Of a DNA stretch of 64,000 bases, positions 45,184-56,465 are shown in pieces. The notes beneath the pieces were generated by a model. It ran no database searches, was not told where the DNA came from, and worked only from the letters and a program-made list of their open reading frames with translations. Source of the DNA: Pezizomycotina sp. ARF18. Its lineage: Eukaryota > Ascomycota. The stretch spans positions 93,501 to 157,500 of the forward strand of contig AZLU01000039.1 in assembly GCA_002224055.1 (NCBI GenBank). The letters are read 5' to 3'. The position numbers and the translations under genes are program-made. Position 1 is the stretch's first letter. Each line of letters opens with the position of its first letter.

Positions 45184-47406
45184 GAGTGGTTGGGTGGTTG
45201 AGCTCTTGTATGTTTTCCAGGGTTTGCTCTTCGGATGGAATATGGTGTTCTTTCTTTCTTTGCCTTTCTTTCTTCTTCTTTTCTCGGCTTTCTTCCTCTT
45301 GTATTTACTCGTCAATGAATATAGACCATTGCTTGAAGTAGTATTCCACTTAAAGATACCACATCCGAGTCCTCGAAAATTTCTTTGAATTTATGTGGAA
45401 TTAGTTATGGAACTCATATTGCGGCTTGTTTCAAATCACGCCTCGTAAGTCCGTATGTATCTCTGCACAAGTATTTCCTAAGTGTTATAGTGGGAACTTT
45501 AGGCTATCATAACTATAAACCGGACATTGATCTGATAATATCCTAGGTATCATCGTGGTGTACAACCTTTAATAAGATAACCTCCCCCAACATGTACTAT
45601 TGCAAGCTCAGGCCGGCTATATGGCTTGAACATGGAACTCGCGGCGAGGGCAAGTGGGTGAAGACACGGGCCTGAGCGTATTGGAGCTAAAGCCTTGCAC
45701 AATTACATTCCCATAGGAGATCAAGGAGTCCCCAGGTCCAGCGGTTGTTATGATGAATTCGAAGTGTGCCTACGGACCTGCCGTTCCTATTTCTCCCCTG
45801 ACATATTTTCCGTGAACCGGGGGAGTGGACTTAGGGCAGCATGCCGAAGTTCAAAACCCCATCCTCCTTGACTCAGGGAAACCGATCTTTCAGGTCGAAA
45901 AAATTTTCTCCCGAGGTTAGGCAAAACGTCAGTGGTTCTCACATAGTTTGCGCCTTTTCTCGTCCCGGTTCCTGGAAATTAAACACCCCACTTTTGATAA
46001 GAAGTTTCTAACCAGGGCTCAAGAGAGAAAGGCGATAACGTGACGCGGCCATTCGCCCGCAGTTTTTCGAAGCTCATTGACTATTGTACTAGCTCAACTT
46101 TGCCTTGGAAGCTCTGGGCTAGGCAAGATGGTCTCTAGACTCGGCTGGGGCCAGAGGTTTATAATCGAGCTAAACATAGACATGCTTAGGGCACTTAGCG
46201 ATCACTCCATCATAACAGATGTGGAGAATTCCATAAAGAATGAGAACGCCGCTGCCAAGCGAGAATCGTCAAGATAAAACTCTGAGAATGGGGATATTTT
46301 AGGGGAAATTACCATCATGGCCGCTTTAACGTGCGGCTCGGAGGAGAAGGCGCGAAAACCCGAGCTACCGGAGATCTTGGACTGTACAGTAGGAAAGACT
46401 GTATCAGTTTTTTGATAAGAAACTGTTCAGGGGGTTTAATATGATCGTCGCCTGTGGCTGCATGACTGTATCAAGAGAGCCTCTACAATAAAGAGACGCA
46501 ATAACTAGCGATTCGTGAAAGATATATGGGTACCCCCCCCCCCTTTCCGAGGCACTATGGAGCATCGGTTCCTGATGGTATGGATTCTCCGTTAACTTCA
46601 CCAAAGGGGCCCCTCCATCAAGCCCGCTATTATAGAAACTCGTGAACAAGTATAAGCATTATACAGAATAACCACGATTCTGTTAAACTAGGTGGGCTGA
46701 CTCTCAAACTGTCTGGGGGATGCATTGTCTAACGACGTTATAACGCTAAAGGAACGCAGTGGCGTATTGAGGTCATCTTGGTTGTCTTAGGACTTTTTCT
46801 CTCCAGGCTTTCTTGCACCACGAGCTTCATTACGAGCGTATCAGACTGCCTCATGAGTCTATAATCACTAGAGCTATAGCCGGCTGCCGAATCGCCAGTC
46901 GATCTCTTAGACAACGCAAATTGGATATCGATATATATAAGCTGTCTATCGTTTTTTTCGATTAAGATGACCAAAAGTAGCAGCAGATTTGTCCCCGCCT
47001 TGCCACACCGTGAGTGGAGTAGGTGGAGCTTTGAAACCAACTAGCGAACGAGACTAGCGACCAAATTGGCGAAACTGGCGAGAAATATACAAATAAACAG
47101 CTATTCAATATTGGGGAGATTTATAAATCCGCGTGGGAAATGATAAGCGATCGTTATTACTCTACTCGATAGATTCACCCAGGAACCGGTAGCAGATAAT
47201 CTGACCGGTCCATGGATCTCCCACTTGAATCTGAGACCTTTTTCTGTTCCTGAAGGATATTTTATAATATAAGTGGAGCCCCTTTCCCTCTGGAAGATGG
47301 TCTCGTGAGTTTCTGGGTCGTATCTTTTAATCCTCCAGGATTGTCATTTCGGATTGACTATCGTACGTACGGAAGCTAGCTGCCGAGAGCTTCATCAGCT
47401 ATCAAC
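45184..47406. other. Gene-poor 2.2 kb spacer
   Basis: Short frames only. Plus 46077-46277 and minus 46404-46649 and 46738-47040 lack recognised motifs. A C-tract is at 46535-46543. A few short GCGA/ACTAGCGA-like repeats are at 47043-47085. No RNA gene was recognised. Confidence 0.5.
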
Positions 47407-48835
47407 ATGTCGACCTCTAGTAATTCCAGCGCTCCGAATATGAGGAAGTTGATAACCCAAGGATACCTCCTGATATTGCAATCAGGTCACCTCCATCCGG
47501 CCCTCACCATGCAACCGTTGGTCGAAGCGCTTCTCAAAGATGCCGGGGACAACGAGACCACGTCGGGAGCGTACCGATTGAATCCCTCAAGCAGCTGGCT
47601 AAAATTCTACCGGGTCTATCTAAAGCTACCCCCACGTCCGGATGGCGGTCATCATCATTAGTCCTAGTCTGCCTTTCAGTCCTCACGGTAGGGTTACGGT
47701 TTTACACAAGAAAGACAAGAACACGAGATGCCAGGATCGACGACTGGATTTCTCTGGCGGCGGCGGTAAGCTACACACTTTGAAAAACAGTCTTAAATAT
47801 CTAGCAGAATCTAGCAACTGATAAATTGGTACAAACAACAGTCTTTATTGTCGCAGACGGCACCTGCACGGCGTTCATGACGACCAACAGCGTTCACGTT
47901 TGGCAATTCTCCCTGAACAAGTTCGTAACGTGGAACAAGGCCCTATTCGCGACCGAGATCGTCTTCGTCTTCGCGCACTTCTTCGTCAAGCTCACGTACC
48001 TGATGTTCTACTACTCGCTCTCCCGAAGCGGTACTACCGCGTAACACTGGCCTCCATCGGCGTATTCATCTTCACGTTCTCTTTTGCGGGTCTATTTACG
48101 TTCATATTCCAGTGCACGCCTATCGACTTTTGGAATCACTTGGGCACGAGGAAATGTATTGATGGGTTTTCGAGCTTGCTGTCGTTTGGCGTGCTGTATA
48201 TCATCGCTGATATTGCTATACTGTAAGGAACCAGTCGTCTATTGGAAAACGGCGGACGCATATGGCTAATGGTGTTTCGTCTAGGCTTCTGCCCATCGCA
48301 ACTGTAATCGGTCTTCAACTACGGATGAAAGCAAAGCTAGCAGTCATCGGCGTCTTCGGCGCCATGGCATTTGTATGTATCGCCAGTATCGAGCGTCTCC
48401 TCAGTCTCAAGGAGTGGTTCGGCGCTCCCGACTTCACCTACAAACGTATCGGCCACGGCATCTGGGCAAAGTAAGAATAACTCTTCTCCCGCGATTTCTC
48501 TCTTAGATGTATGCGATTACTGACACGAATTGTAGCGTCGAGCTCAATCTCGCCCTAATGATCTCCTGCCTCCCGCCCTGAAGATCCTCCTCTTCCCCAC
48601 AGCCCGCTTTAGAGGCTCCAAGTCGCACAGCTCAGGAGGCGCTACTACGCGCGCGGGACACACCTCGATCGCCAACGGCGGAGGGCTGACGATAACGAGG
48701 AGGTACGATATCCGGATGGAGAGCGTCGAGGACCACCGTAGCGCGTCTTCGACTTACACGCTCGAGGGCGCGGCGGGTAATATTGAAGAGGTGGTAATAA
48801 TACCGAAAGCACATGTGAACTACGAGAAATATTGA
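47407..48835 (+). CDS. Fung_rhodopsin (PTH11-like) seven-TM membrane protein, copy 2
   Basis: Second member of the family found at 37.9-39.5 kb. The ATG at 47407 starts MSTSSNSSAPNMRKLITQGY, and an N-terminal region of about 100 residues precedes TM1, as in copy 1. After a shift near 47640 the reading is WRSSSLVLVCLSVLTVGLRF and RIDDWISLAAA (the conserved DDW). The intron at about 47769-47855 ends in cag. Then FIVADGTCTAFMTTNSVHVW, ATEIVFVFAHFFVKLTYLMF, VFIFTFSFAGLFTFIFQCTP (conserved Q-C-T-P), SLLSFGVLYIIADIAIL, MKAKLAVIGVFGAMAFVCIA, and after another intron VELNLALMISCLPALKILLF, the diagnostic last TM signature. The tail has TSIANGGGLTITRRYDIRME and VVIIPKAHVNYEKY. Shifts near 48040, 48225 and 48580 break the frame. 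A plasma-membrane receptor-like role is inferred from family only. Confidence 0.88.
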
Positions 48836-49273
48836 ATACCGGTTGGAGTAATTGGAGGGAGTACTAGGCAACATGTAACATTTGATGTATTTCATGATGA
48901 AGCGCTTGCTTTTACTTGACACCAATGTATAAACTTCAAGTTGGATGGCGAGGACTTGGATGGTTAGCCCTTAACGGAATATATGGGAGCGTTCACGTTT
49001 ACATAAAAGAAGCTTCTAATTCAGGATAGCTTCCTCGGCAATCAATACTAATAATTAATTAGCAACAGTAAAATAATGTTGAGTCAGGGCAGTGTACGAC
49101 CCCTCATTCTTCTCTTTTCTGTCTTAATAAATAGTGAAGCTTCATAATGAGCTCTAGCTGAGTCTTATAATAATATTCTGGTGGTCATCCTCAATCGGGG
49201 TCAGGCAGGGATGGGCCGCTTCCGAATCGCATAACCATTTGCCTCTTCGAGTTGCAAAAGGTCTCCTAACTCG
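48836..49273. other. Intergenic between convergent genes
   Basis: About 440 bases of AT-rich sequence between the 3' ends of the rhodopsin-like gene (+) and copy 4 (-). Nothing further is seen. Confidence 0.6.
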
Positions 49274-50125
49274 TCAGTACAAGATCCCGTAATTTGCGCA
49301 GGAATGGATATTGTAACATCCCGCATCTCGGCATTCCCCTACTATACACGATCTATAGCCCCCATACCCGGTACCACTCCGGGACATCCCGGTCTTTATA
49401 AGCGAATCCTGGTGGCCTCGGGTGCGGAAACTAGAAACTGCTGGAACGGTAGCCATTCAGTTGCGCATTGCGCACCTGCACAGGGTCGTCGTAGAAGTCG
49501 CACGCCTGCATTTCAGACTCATTCGTCTGCCTACCTAATTCGGATGCCACGTCCAAGCGTTATTTTCGTTTTCTAGCGGAGATACCAGCCACACGTTCTC
49601 GAAGCTCGCTGACCGGAATGATACGCAGCTCATGCGCCAGTGCGCGATCGTCGGCACGAATTCTCCTTCGTGGTTCGGTCCGGTGTTGACCCAGGGGATA
49701 CTAAAGGTAGAAGAATCGGTCACGTAATCAGGAATTGGTTCAAAGGGGAGATGTAGACACCCGTAGTGTCCAGAGGCATCACCCAGCTATCGCGATCCCC
49801 GAGGCGGCGGTCGTCCGAGATTCCGTGGTTCACGAAATTTTCCAACGAACAAGTAGTTGATTCGGTGTCGTTGATGAGTCGATAACCGCTCTTCTGATAC
49901 TTTACGAGGCAAGCTCGAAGCTTCATGTTTAGCGAGTGGGCAACGATGTTGACGCGGTGACGAAAGGTTAAAGACGGGAACAGGGAATAGTATGTGTTCC
50001 AGGAAATAAAGTTGAATATGCTCGTTGCGTAAAAATCGTTGATAATAGACGCGATAGGATGGTCCTTTGCAGCGATTAATTGGATACTCTCCCCGGTCGA
50101 TCGTCGGATGATAAAAACCTTCCAA
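49274..50125 (-). pseudogene. F-box/nucleotidyltransferase-like family, copy 4 (5'-truncated)
   Basis: Only the C-terminal half of the family is present. Starting at about 50120 the minus strand reads STGESIQLIAAKDHPIASII, NDFYATSIFNFISWNTYYSL and FPSLTFRHRVNIVAHSLN, then LRACLVKYQKSGYRLINDTE, RRLGDRDSWVMPLDTTGVYI and SSTFSIPWVNTGPNH. All have counterparts in copies 1-3 (for example IQIIAAKEHP and LDTTGVDV). The F-box and GS...DLD half should lie upstream, but the sequence there is a 23-base homopolymer (50120-50145) followed by the 3' end of another gene. The copy is therefore truncated exactly at the homopolymer. Further shifts lie inside. Probably a non-functional remnant. Confidence 0.65.
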
Positions 50126-50196
50126 AAAAAAAAAAAAAAAAAAAAAAGATTCGTGTTAACTTTCCAACTATCACTATTCGCTCTAGCTACGTCTTA

Positions 50197-50753
50197 TTAT
50201 GTGCATCCTCCAAATGGGCATATCTGCGTTGCGAAAGAAAAGGAAGTTTGCTAGCTTACCTCTGAGATGTTCTTCATTTCGTAAAAAGTATCCATCTGCT
50301 CCCTCGGTTGAGGCGCGGCGTGGCGGTTGCGAGACCAGCGCCCTCCCCGGCAGGGGACCTCGTTCAGCGCGCAGTTGGCGCTGCGGTCGCACTTATCAAG
50401 TACTTACATTTCTTGTCAGGTCCTTGGCCAAGGCCACATCGACGACAGGACTTCTCAGCAACATCGCCAATAGCCTGGATCCGATGGGCACTAAGCTTTA
50501 GGGAACCCTCCCTAAGCTCGTGAGCGGCGCCAGACAGGGCTCCGAAGGTATTCACCGAGCCGTTATCCATCAAGGGACTGCTAGGAACAAGGCGGGAGTC
50601 GTTGGCGCGGGCGCGGTTGTGAACGAAGCCGTCAAAATTTGGACGGTCGGCCCAATGGCGGGCACTGTTGTACTCGCGGCGGTTGGTATCCTCAGGGTAG
50701 TCGAGGTCCAAGCCGTTGCGCCTAGGCTGGTAGCCATAGTCACGGCGAGACAT
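50197..50753 (-). CDS. Small disordered protein with CxxC clusters
   Basis: Unrecognised function. The ATG at 50753 starts MSRRDYGYQPRRNGLDLDYP, a polar Arg/Asn/Asp-rich region predicted to be disordered. The core has LREGSLKLSAHRIQAIGDVA and KSCRRCGLGQGPDKKC, with a CxxC...C pattern like a small metal-binding knuckle. In the next frame the reading continues NCALNEVPCRGGRW and EQMDTFYEMKNISE, and possibly splices to ICPFGGCT near 50223. That putative intron would be only 36 bases, so it is doubtful. Fungal hypothetical proteins with C-terminal CxxC...GxGP...C patterns are common, but I cannot name the family. The 3' end abuts the truncated copy 4. Confidence 0.5.
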
Positions 50754-51254
50754 GGTGAAGGCGAAGCGAGGTTTGACGAGGTTGTTTCAAGTAGCGGTGG
50801 GAGTCTGCGATGGTAGCTGGTAGCTGCTACTGGAAATGGCTCTAGTAGCTGCTACTAAAGGAGATGATGCAGAGAGGTTTGCTAAAAATTAAGGATACTA
50901 GATTCCGGAGATCTAGGGATGTTGAGGTATATGGAGATAAAAGAGGGCTAGAACGTCCTGGCTCGGATTTCACCCTTATATCCCCATAATGGGAAGCCCC
51001 AGCGGCTTCCCTAAGTTCGTAGTTTCACGGCCTAAGGCCTAGCAGTTTTCCTTTGTTTCCAGTTTCACCTGGGAGGCCTCCTGCGCGGAGGACCTCCCAT
51101 TTCTCTGCCTCAACGCCACAATGTTTTATAGTTTCAAGATCACCAGTTTTGTTTCAACCACAGCTTTTCGTTTCATAGCATTCCTCGTGCGATCCCATGC
51201 CTCCGCAGGCCTACAATCACCATTGTGATCGAGTGGAGTGTGGGAGCACCATGT
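50754..51254. other. Promoter region and hairpin-rich leader-like sequence
   Basis: Contains two strong inverted repeats. The first has 8-base perfect arms at 50991-50998 and 51004-51011 around a 5-base loop. The second has 11/12-base arms at 51071-51081 and 51087-51098 with one bulged base. Between them is the palindrome GGCCTAAGGCC near 51030. The motif AGTTTCA recurs several times (51021, 51061, 51129). If the adjacent LTR call is right, this is the leader downstream of the primer site on the minus strand. Confidence 0.5.
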
Positions 51255-51745
51255 TACCGAGATCTCAACCTTTGCTCTCAACTCCAGCAAGTAAGCAAGG
51301 TTAATACTAAGGAGCATTGTCTTTCTTGCCTCGGACGGCCCCGGTGACTGACGGACCATCCAGAAAGATGTGTAAAGTCACCAGCACGGAACATCAAAAA
51401 TGTGGACACACGACTACGAAGACGGAGCCTTGCTCTGTTGGTCTCAACTACCGAGATCCTAACCTTTGCTCTAGCCTCTAGCAAGTAAGCAAGGTTGATA
51501 CTGAGAAGCCCTGTTCTTCTTGCCTCGGACGGCCCCGGTGACTGACGGATTATCGAAACCCGGAGAATAAAAATCAGCGGTTCTATTCTAAGGCTCTCGC
51601 GATGGATGAGCGTTGTTGAGAAACCATGGAGATGGTGGATAGATTGAGATGCTTTATGTCTGATGGAGGGGATTGAGCTCCTTTATATACACACTAGAGG
51701 TGGTGTTCCAACGCTCCCACCGAGGCCCTATATACTAAATATCGG
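51255..51745 (-). mobile_element. LTR-like retroelement fragment with an internal 101-base duplication
   Basis: Read on the minus strand, a TATATAAAGG box near 51690 lies in a promoter-like region. The element would begin near a TGT close to 51745 and ends in GGTAACA at about 51252. It is followed at once by TGGTGCTCCCACACTCC, which has the form of a tRNA-primer binding site (TGG complementing the tRNA CCA end). Inside, 51255-51355 and 51449-51549 are direct repeats of 101 bases with no net indel and about 15-20 differences, each ending in cggacggccccggtgactga. No second LTR, gag or pol is present, and no target-site duplication is visible. The call is structural and tentative. Confidence 0.45.
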
Positions 51746-54491
51746 ACTCTACATAATAAAATAATAATAAATTATATATAGAATGTATGTCTACGCGCCT
51801 ACCAATACCGGCAGTTGTTCCGCGCATGAGAGAAAGATTACTACGTACACAAAAATAAACAATTATAATAATAATCGAAAAGATACTAGTGACGCTATAT
51901 CTCATTGCTCCGGTTAAAGATTTAATACATGCGATAACGGAACAAGACTATTCAATAATAGCTCACCCTCGACCGAGAAACAAGTTTCTCGAGCTATCGC
52001 CATACACGAGCAGCTTATTAACCAGAAGCAGGATAATAATCAGCGATTTAGGCTTTGACGGGTTAATAATGTTTGGTTTGGGATGCTAAATGCATAAGCT
52101 CACCGACGATGAAAAGGTTCTACGAGAATTGTGCTTGCCGAGCGTATGTGCGAGGAAACGGGAACCGGATAGATAAAAGAGCTCAACACACGGACTGTTC
52201 GAATCCGAATTACAAAGGTGGAACTTAGACGCTGAGAGTTCATGCTATGATAAAGAAAAAAGTAAAGCCGGTTAAAACGTGTAGGAGTAAGAAGGCGTTG
52301 TTCGAAGAAAGCTATCGTTGTCGAAATATAGAGCGGAGAATTTTGAAATATAAAGAGGTTGATAAAAAGGTAGGGGCTGAGGCAAACTAGGTATGCGAAG
52401 AGAGTAGTAAATTTAAGAAGAAATATTGAAAAAGTACGAAAAGAGAAAGACAAAGAGTAAAAATTAAGGTGGTAGAAGTTGAAAAGGCGATAAAGGTATT
52501 AAAGAGACATAATATCAAGGTACCTAAAAAAATAAGACATTATAAAAACTAGCGAAAAGACATGTCGGTTTCATAAAGCTTAGATGCCACTGTCCTCCCA
52601 ACAAAGGCTGCGGCAACGCAAGCCTTCTCACTTGAAATACGTCGAGCTTGAGAACAATCAACCCTCAAGCTGTTTCCTTTTGGCATAACAGTGGTTTGAG
52701 CACAAACTCATCAGATAAGCGCGATTGTAGGATATAAGAGTTATAATAACGTGACCATTTATGCCTGATACCATACTTCACAACATCTAAAAGACCCAAG
52801 AGGTCCTCGGTCTACTTCCCTCATAGATCTAGGTAAAACATCTAACCCCCGACCCCCGGACCCTTCCCGATCATAAAAATCATTACATTACTCGAAAATG
52901 TGCGAATTCTACTATTACAGTTACTTGGGCTGCGCTGTACTAGTAAGCTGCACGAGTTCAATCTGGTTTTATGCAAAGAGTGGTTTGATGAGTGCAAGCA
53001 GACGTCGGACATAATGGCAACGCTAGAAGGCCAGTGCCCGAACTGCGTCCGGAAAGAAACGATCTGAGGACGAACGGCTGGATTTGGGAGCAAGGGTGGC
53101 TGGGGAACCAGATACCGGGGGCGTTCTACTGGAAGTAGTGGGCTGGTTTGGTGACGTTATAAGCGCCTTACCGCGAGCCAGATTGGCCTGTATGAGATAT
53201 GTCATTATTTACACACTAAGAAATTTATGAAGCGATAGTAATGACGCAATAGTGTAATTTAGCAGTTTATCAGAAAAGGTATCTCGGTCTTGAAATAGGT
53301 AGAGAAACACACGAAGAAAAACGATTGGATTGATTGAAACTTGGGTTTAACTCTTTATGTACTATTTCATTCGATAAGAACAAAGGAAGCTTATTGTAAA
53401 TGAGACACTCGGGGAGTCAAAAGCTTTCATTTGAGTGATAATAATTTTTCCATGGAATGATGCTCGAGCTCAAGGTCGTGTAACAAAGAAAAAAAAAAAA
53501 AAAAAAGGGGGGGAGGTCGCACATAACTCTCGCAGCCCAGGCTTACTATCTGGCTCTTTCTTACCATAAATCAAGCTCCAATTTCGAAAGATACTTTTCT
53601 AAGGGCTATCTTATATTGAGAGTCGTTACATAAGACATTCCATCCTGCTACTGCTGAAAAGCATCCCCAACATCACACAGCGGCTAGTTCAGAACAAAAG
53701 GTTCAATGAGCAATGAACCTTAATCCTATATCTTTCACAAATTCACTATTTACACGGTCCTAATGGACTCATCCCCACCTGCGCAATCACTAATACTTAG
53801 TACTTAGCAAAAATGCGCAAAATGACTTACTACACCTATGCCCGGTGCTTCCACCAATCTACCGGCCTTAACCATCTTCAAGTAGAAACATGCGAAGAGT
53901 GGTGGAGAACCGGCAAGCCCCACATAACGCACCAGTTGGAAGAGAACAAGACGGGTTTGCCCGCCATGCAAAAGGAAGGGGAATGAAAGAATAACGAGCC
54001 GAAGAGGACGCCGAACAAGTGGCTACAGCAGGACCACCCTGAGGAACATCAAGGCGGAGGTATGTAATAGGGACCGTCATTCGATAGCAGGGTAGTAATT
54101 TTCTTACGTTCATTCAATCAAGAGGCATAGAAAGGGATCAAGTTGTTTTTGGTATAACCTAATGCTTAGTTTTACTGTGGCGATACAATGAGCAATTAAC
54201 AAATCTTTGCCTAGCCCATTTAAGTAAAAAGCGACTATCTCGTTGTAGAGGCAGCTTCCTTTCGGACCTCATACTTGAACATACCCCACTCATAAGAAAA
54301 TTGATTCTGAACATCGAGTTGTCATACCCAAGTGTATTAGATTTGGCATTGAGATCGATCGCGCGGCCAATGTTCGAATGTTAACTAATTGTTTAGGAGG
54401 ATAATAGGGGAGCTTCCATGGGGGCCCACTTAGCATGATTCTATGCAAGGAGCTTTTGGCGATCAAGAAGGCTGCTTCGTCCATCATCTCT
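51746..54491. other. AT-rich block, probably decayed mobile DNA
   Basis: The part 51746-52560 is very AT-rich. Its plus strand contains Lys/Arg-rich pieces such as KKVKPVKTCRSKKALFEESY and RRILKYKEVDKKV broken by stops, which would fit a RIP-mutated transposase or similar, but no catalytic motif is visible. The part 52560-54491 has short frames only; 53489-53514 is an A-then-G homopolymer. I can support no gene here. Confidence 0.4.
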
Positions 54492-55510
54492 TCACTCTAG
54501 CCCCACGTATTTTTCAAATCCTTCCTTGTAGTCTTCGAAATCGGGGAACCACCTTTGCTTAGCGATGCAAACGCTTTCGAAATCAATACTCGGGTTCGTT
54601 TACTTCCCTTGCAAGATAGCTTCAGGATTTCCGCCATTCCGTCATACGCGGCAATCATTGCAATTTGTTTCTTTGAGCCTGGTGGTATCGACAAGGTGAT
54701 GAAGGTGTGTCCCCTCAGACGCCTGGTAATCAATAGCAGTCAGACTTAGAATCTCGATGTCACCGCCCTCTGCCATATCGTATCGAATTCTCTCCGTGAT
54801 CTGAGCTGAGTAAGATTTCAACAGATCCTCATTTTTTTTTTCGTGGTCTTGTTACCTTTTAAGATGACGCAACCGATCTGGAGGACTCCTGTATTGAAGG
54901 ATCCCAGCTTTTGGAGTACATAATGGATCATCAAGCGATGTGGTCTCCCATTACCGTCAGCAAGAGGATGTAAGTGAACGAGCCCCAGAACAAGAATTGC
55001 CGTGATCGCTACAGGGTTAAACGCCCCATATTCCTTCGTAGGTCGAGAATATTCCCAAAAATGCCAGCGTAAGCTGTAACAACAATTCCGACAGACCATC
55101 CATGATTGTACATAGAAAGATGTTCGGTGGCGACTCCAACGGGGTGCATCATTCCTTTCTATTCTTCCTGCCCTATCCCTATTTGCTCCACGGAACCTAC
55201 ATAGACCTCATCGTCTCTCGAGCCGTTGTTACTCGTGGAAGGTTCGATTTCGAGTCCGCGAAACAAGGCTTGAATTCTCTCCGTAGACTCTAGATGAATG
55301 TTCTCAATATCGACAAGAGCTTCGTGCCACCCCACCAACTCTCCCTCCTATGATCCTGGGCTTCAATTGCAGAGATGCTTGGTGTCAGCCCAGTGAATTT
55401 AGTTAGCTGCCCGGTTGCTTGCGAATCTGAGAAAACTGTCCTCGGAGGCATGGTTGGCGCTTTCGAAACGACACGGGACAACCTACCTGACGAAGAGCCA
55501 TGGAAGAAAG
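54492..55510 (-). CDS. Fic-domain protein (frame-disrupted)
   Basis: Fic/Fido proteins transfer AMP or related groups onto target proteins. The diagnostic motif is clear near 54940-54990: GLVHLHPLADGNGRPHRLMI, matching HPFx(D/E)GNGRxxR with Leu instead of Phe. It is preceded by EYGAFNPVAITAILV and upstream in another frame by MDGLSELLLQLTLAF, and followed by HYVLQKLG. The post-Fic part gives TERIRYDMAEGGDIEILSLT and AIDYQAFEGTHLHHLVDTT, like the helical region after the core in bacterial Fic proteins. The C-terminus, RWFPDFEDYKEGFEKYVGLE, stops at 54492. The N-terminus (TMPPRTVFSDSQATGQLTKF then GLTPSISAIEAQDH) is unfamiliar, and I cannot see an inhibitory (S/T)xxxE(G/N) helix with certainty. 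The start near 55.5 kb is a guess. Breaks: at least four. Fic genes are common in bacteria, sparse in fungi, and transfer is possible. Confidence 0.75.
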
Positions 55511-56465
55511 TCCCACGATATGGTGTGATAGTTTGTAGAGAAAGAAGGAAAGGCTATCGGAAGAGTATAGGAATATAACAATTATGCATTTGAGTCTCTT
55601 TTTTCAATTTTTTTTTTTTTTCCTGAGTTGGTTTTGTTCGCATGTCTCGCAACAGGATATCTTCCGGCACAACTATGAATCAATAAATACAACAGCGGTT
55701 TTCATAACTAAAGAAAATTCAAATTAGCTACTATTTTTAAGTTTTTTGAACTTAAGCTCATTGGATATGCAATGATTATAAAGGGAGTACTTATTAGTAA
55801 CCTTAGTATTCACCTACAATGCAGTCATATGGCTCTCGAACAAGTAGCTCAATAAAGCGCTCTTTTAAAGGCTGAATAGCCGGGTGCAAATTGTTTATTG
55901 AGCCTAGTTATCTGGCTCCTACAATCTCCGTATTGAGTTTTAGCAAAGAGGATTAATTCTCGGTTGTTACTTGCACGCGTTTGAACTTCTGTTGCAAGCT
56001 GTATTCTAGACATTCACCTTGCTGCACTAAACTAGAACAATAAACTGAATATCCTACCCCCAGATTGAATCAATTTGTGCTTTGTATTGTTGTGAAATGA
56101 TAAGTATTAGATACCAATGTATTCACGTTACTTTGCTTAACGGCGAGATTGAGTAAAGGTGGTAAAAAGGTATTTATTTACAAAGGCTTCATAAGTAATC
56201 ACTAGGATGAACCTGAAGGTTACAGCAGGAGGAATGCTATTAATTGCCCGCCATGTACACGGCAAGAGCGATCTTAAACATTATAAAAGAAAAGTAAGCA
56301 TTAAAAAGTAATCAAGGTTTGTATGTCAGCGGAATAAATCAACAATGAAAAGTCGCGTCAAAATATTCACATTTCCTTCAAGTACTAAGTAGGGAAATAA
56401 GTGAGTTATTTGTTTCTAAATGGATTCAGAATCAATAAAGCCCACAAGTGATAGAGCAAGCCTCA
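55511..56465. other. AT-rich intergenic
   Basis: About 950 bases. T-tract at 55609-55621. No coherent frame. It probably contains the promoter of the Fic gene at its left end. Confidence 0.55.

Noticed and set aside
52120-52210. tRNA-like GTTCGAATCC near 52197
   Set aside because: No acceptor stem, D-arm or anticodon arm can be formed around it; it is a chance T-loop match.
51889-52560. Possible transposase C-terminus (Lys/Arg-rich broken frame)
   Set aside because: No DDE/DDD or helix-turn-helix motif visible and stops throughout; described only as AT-rich decayed DNA.
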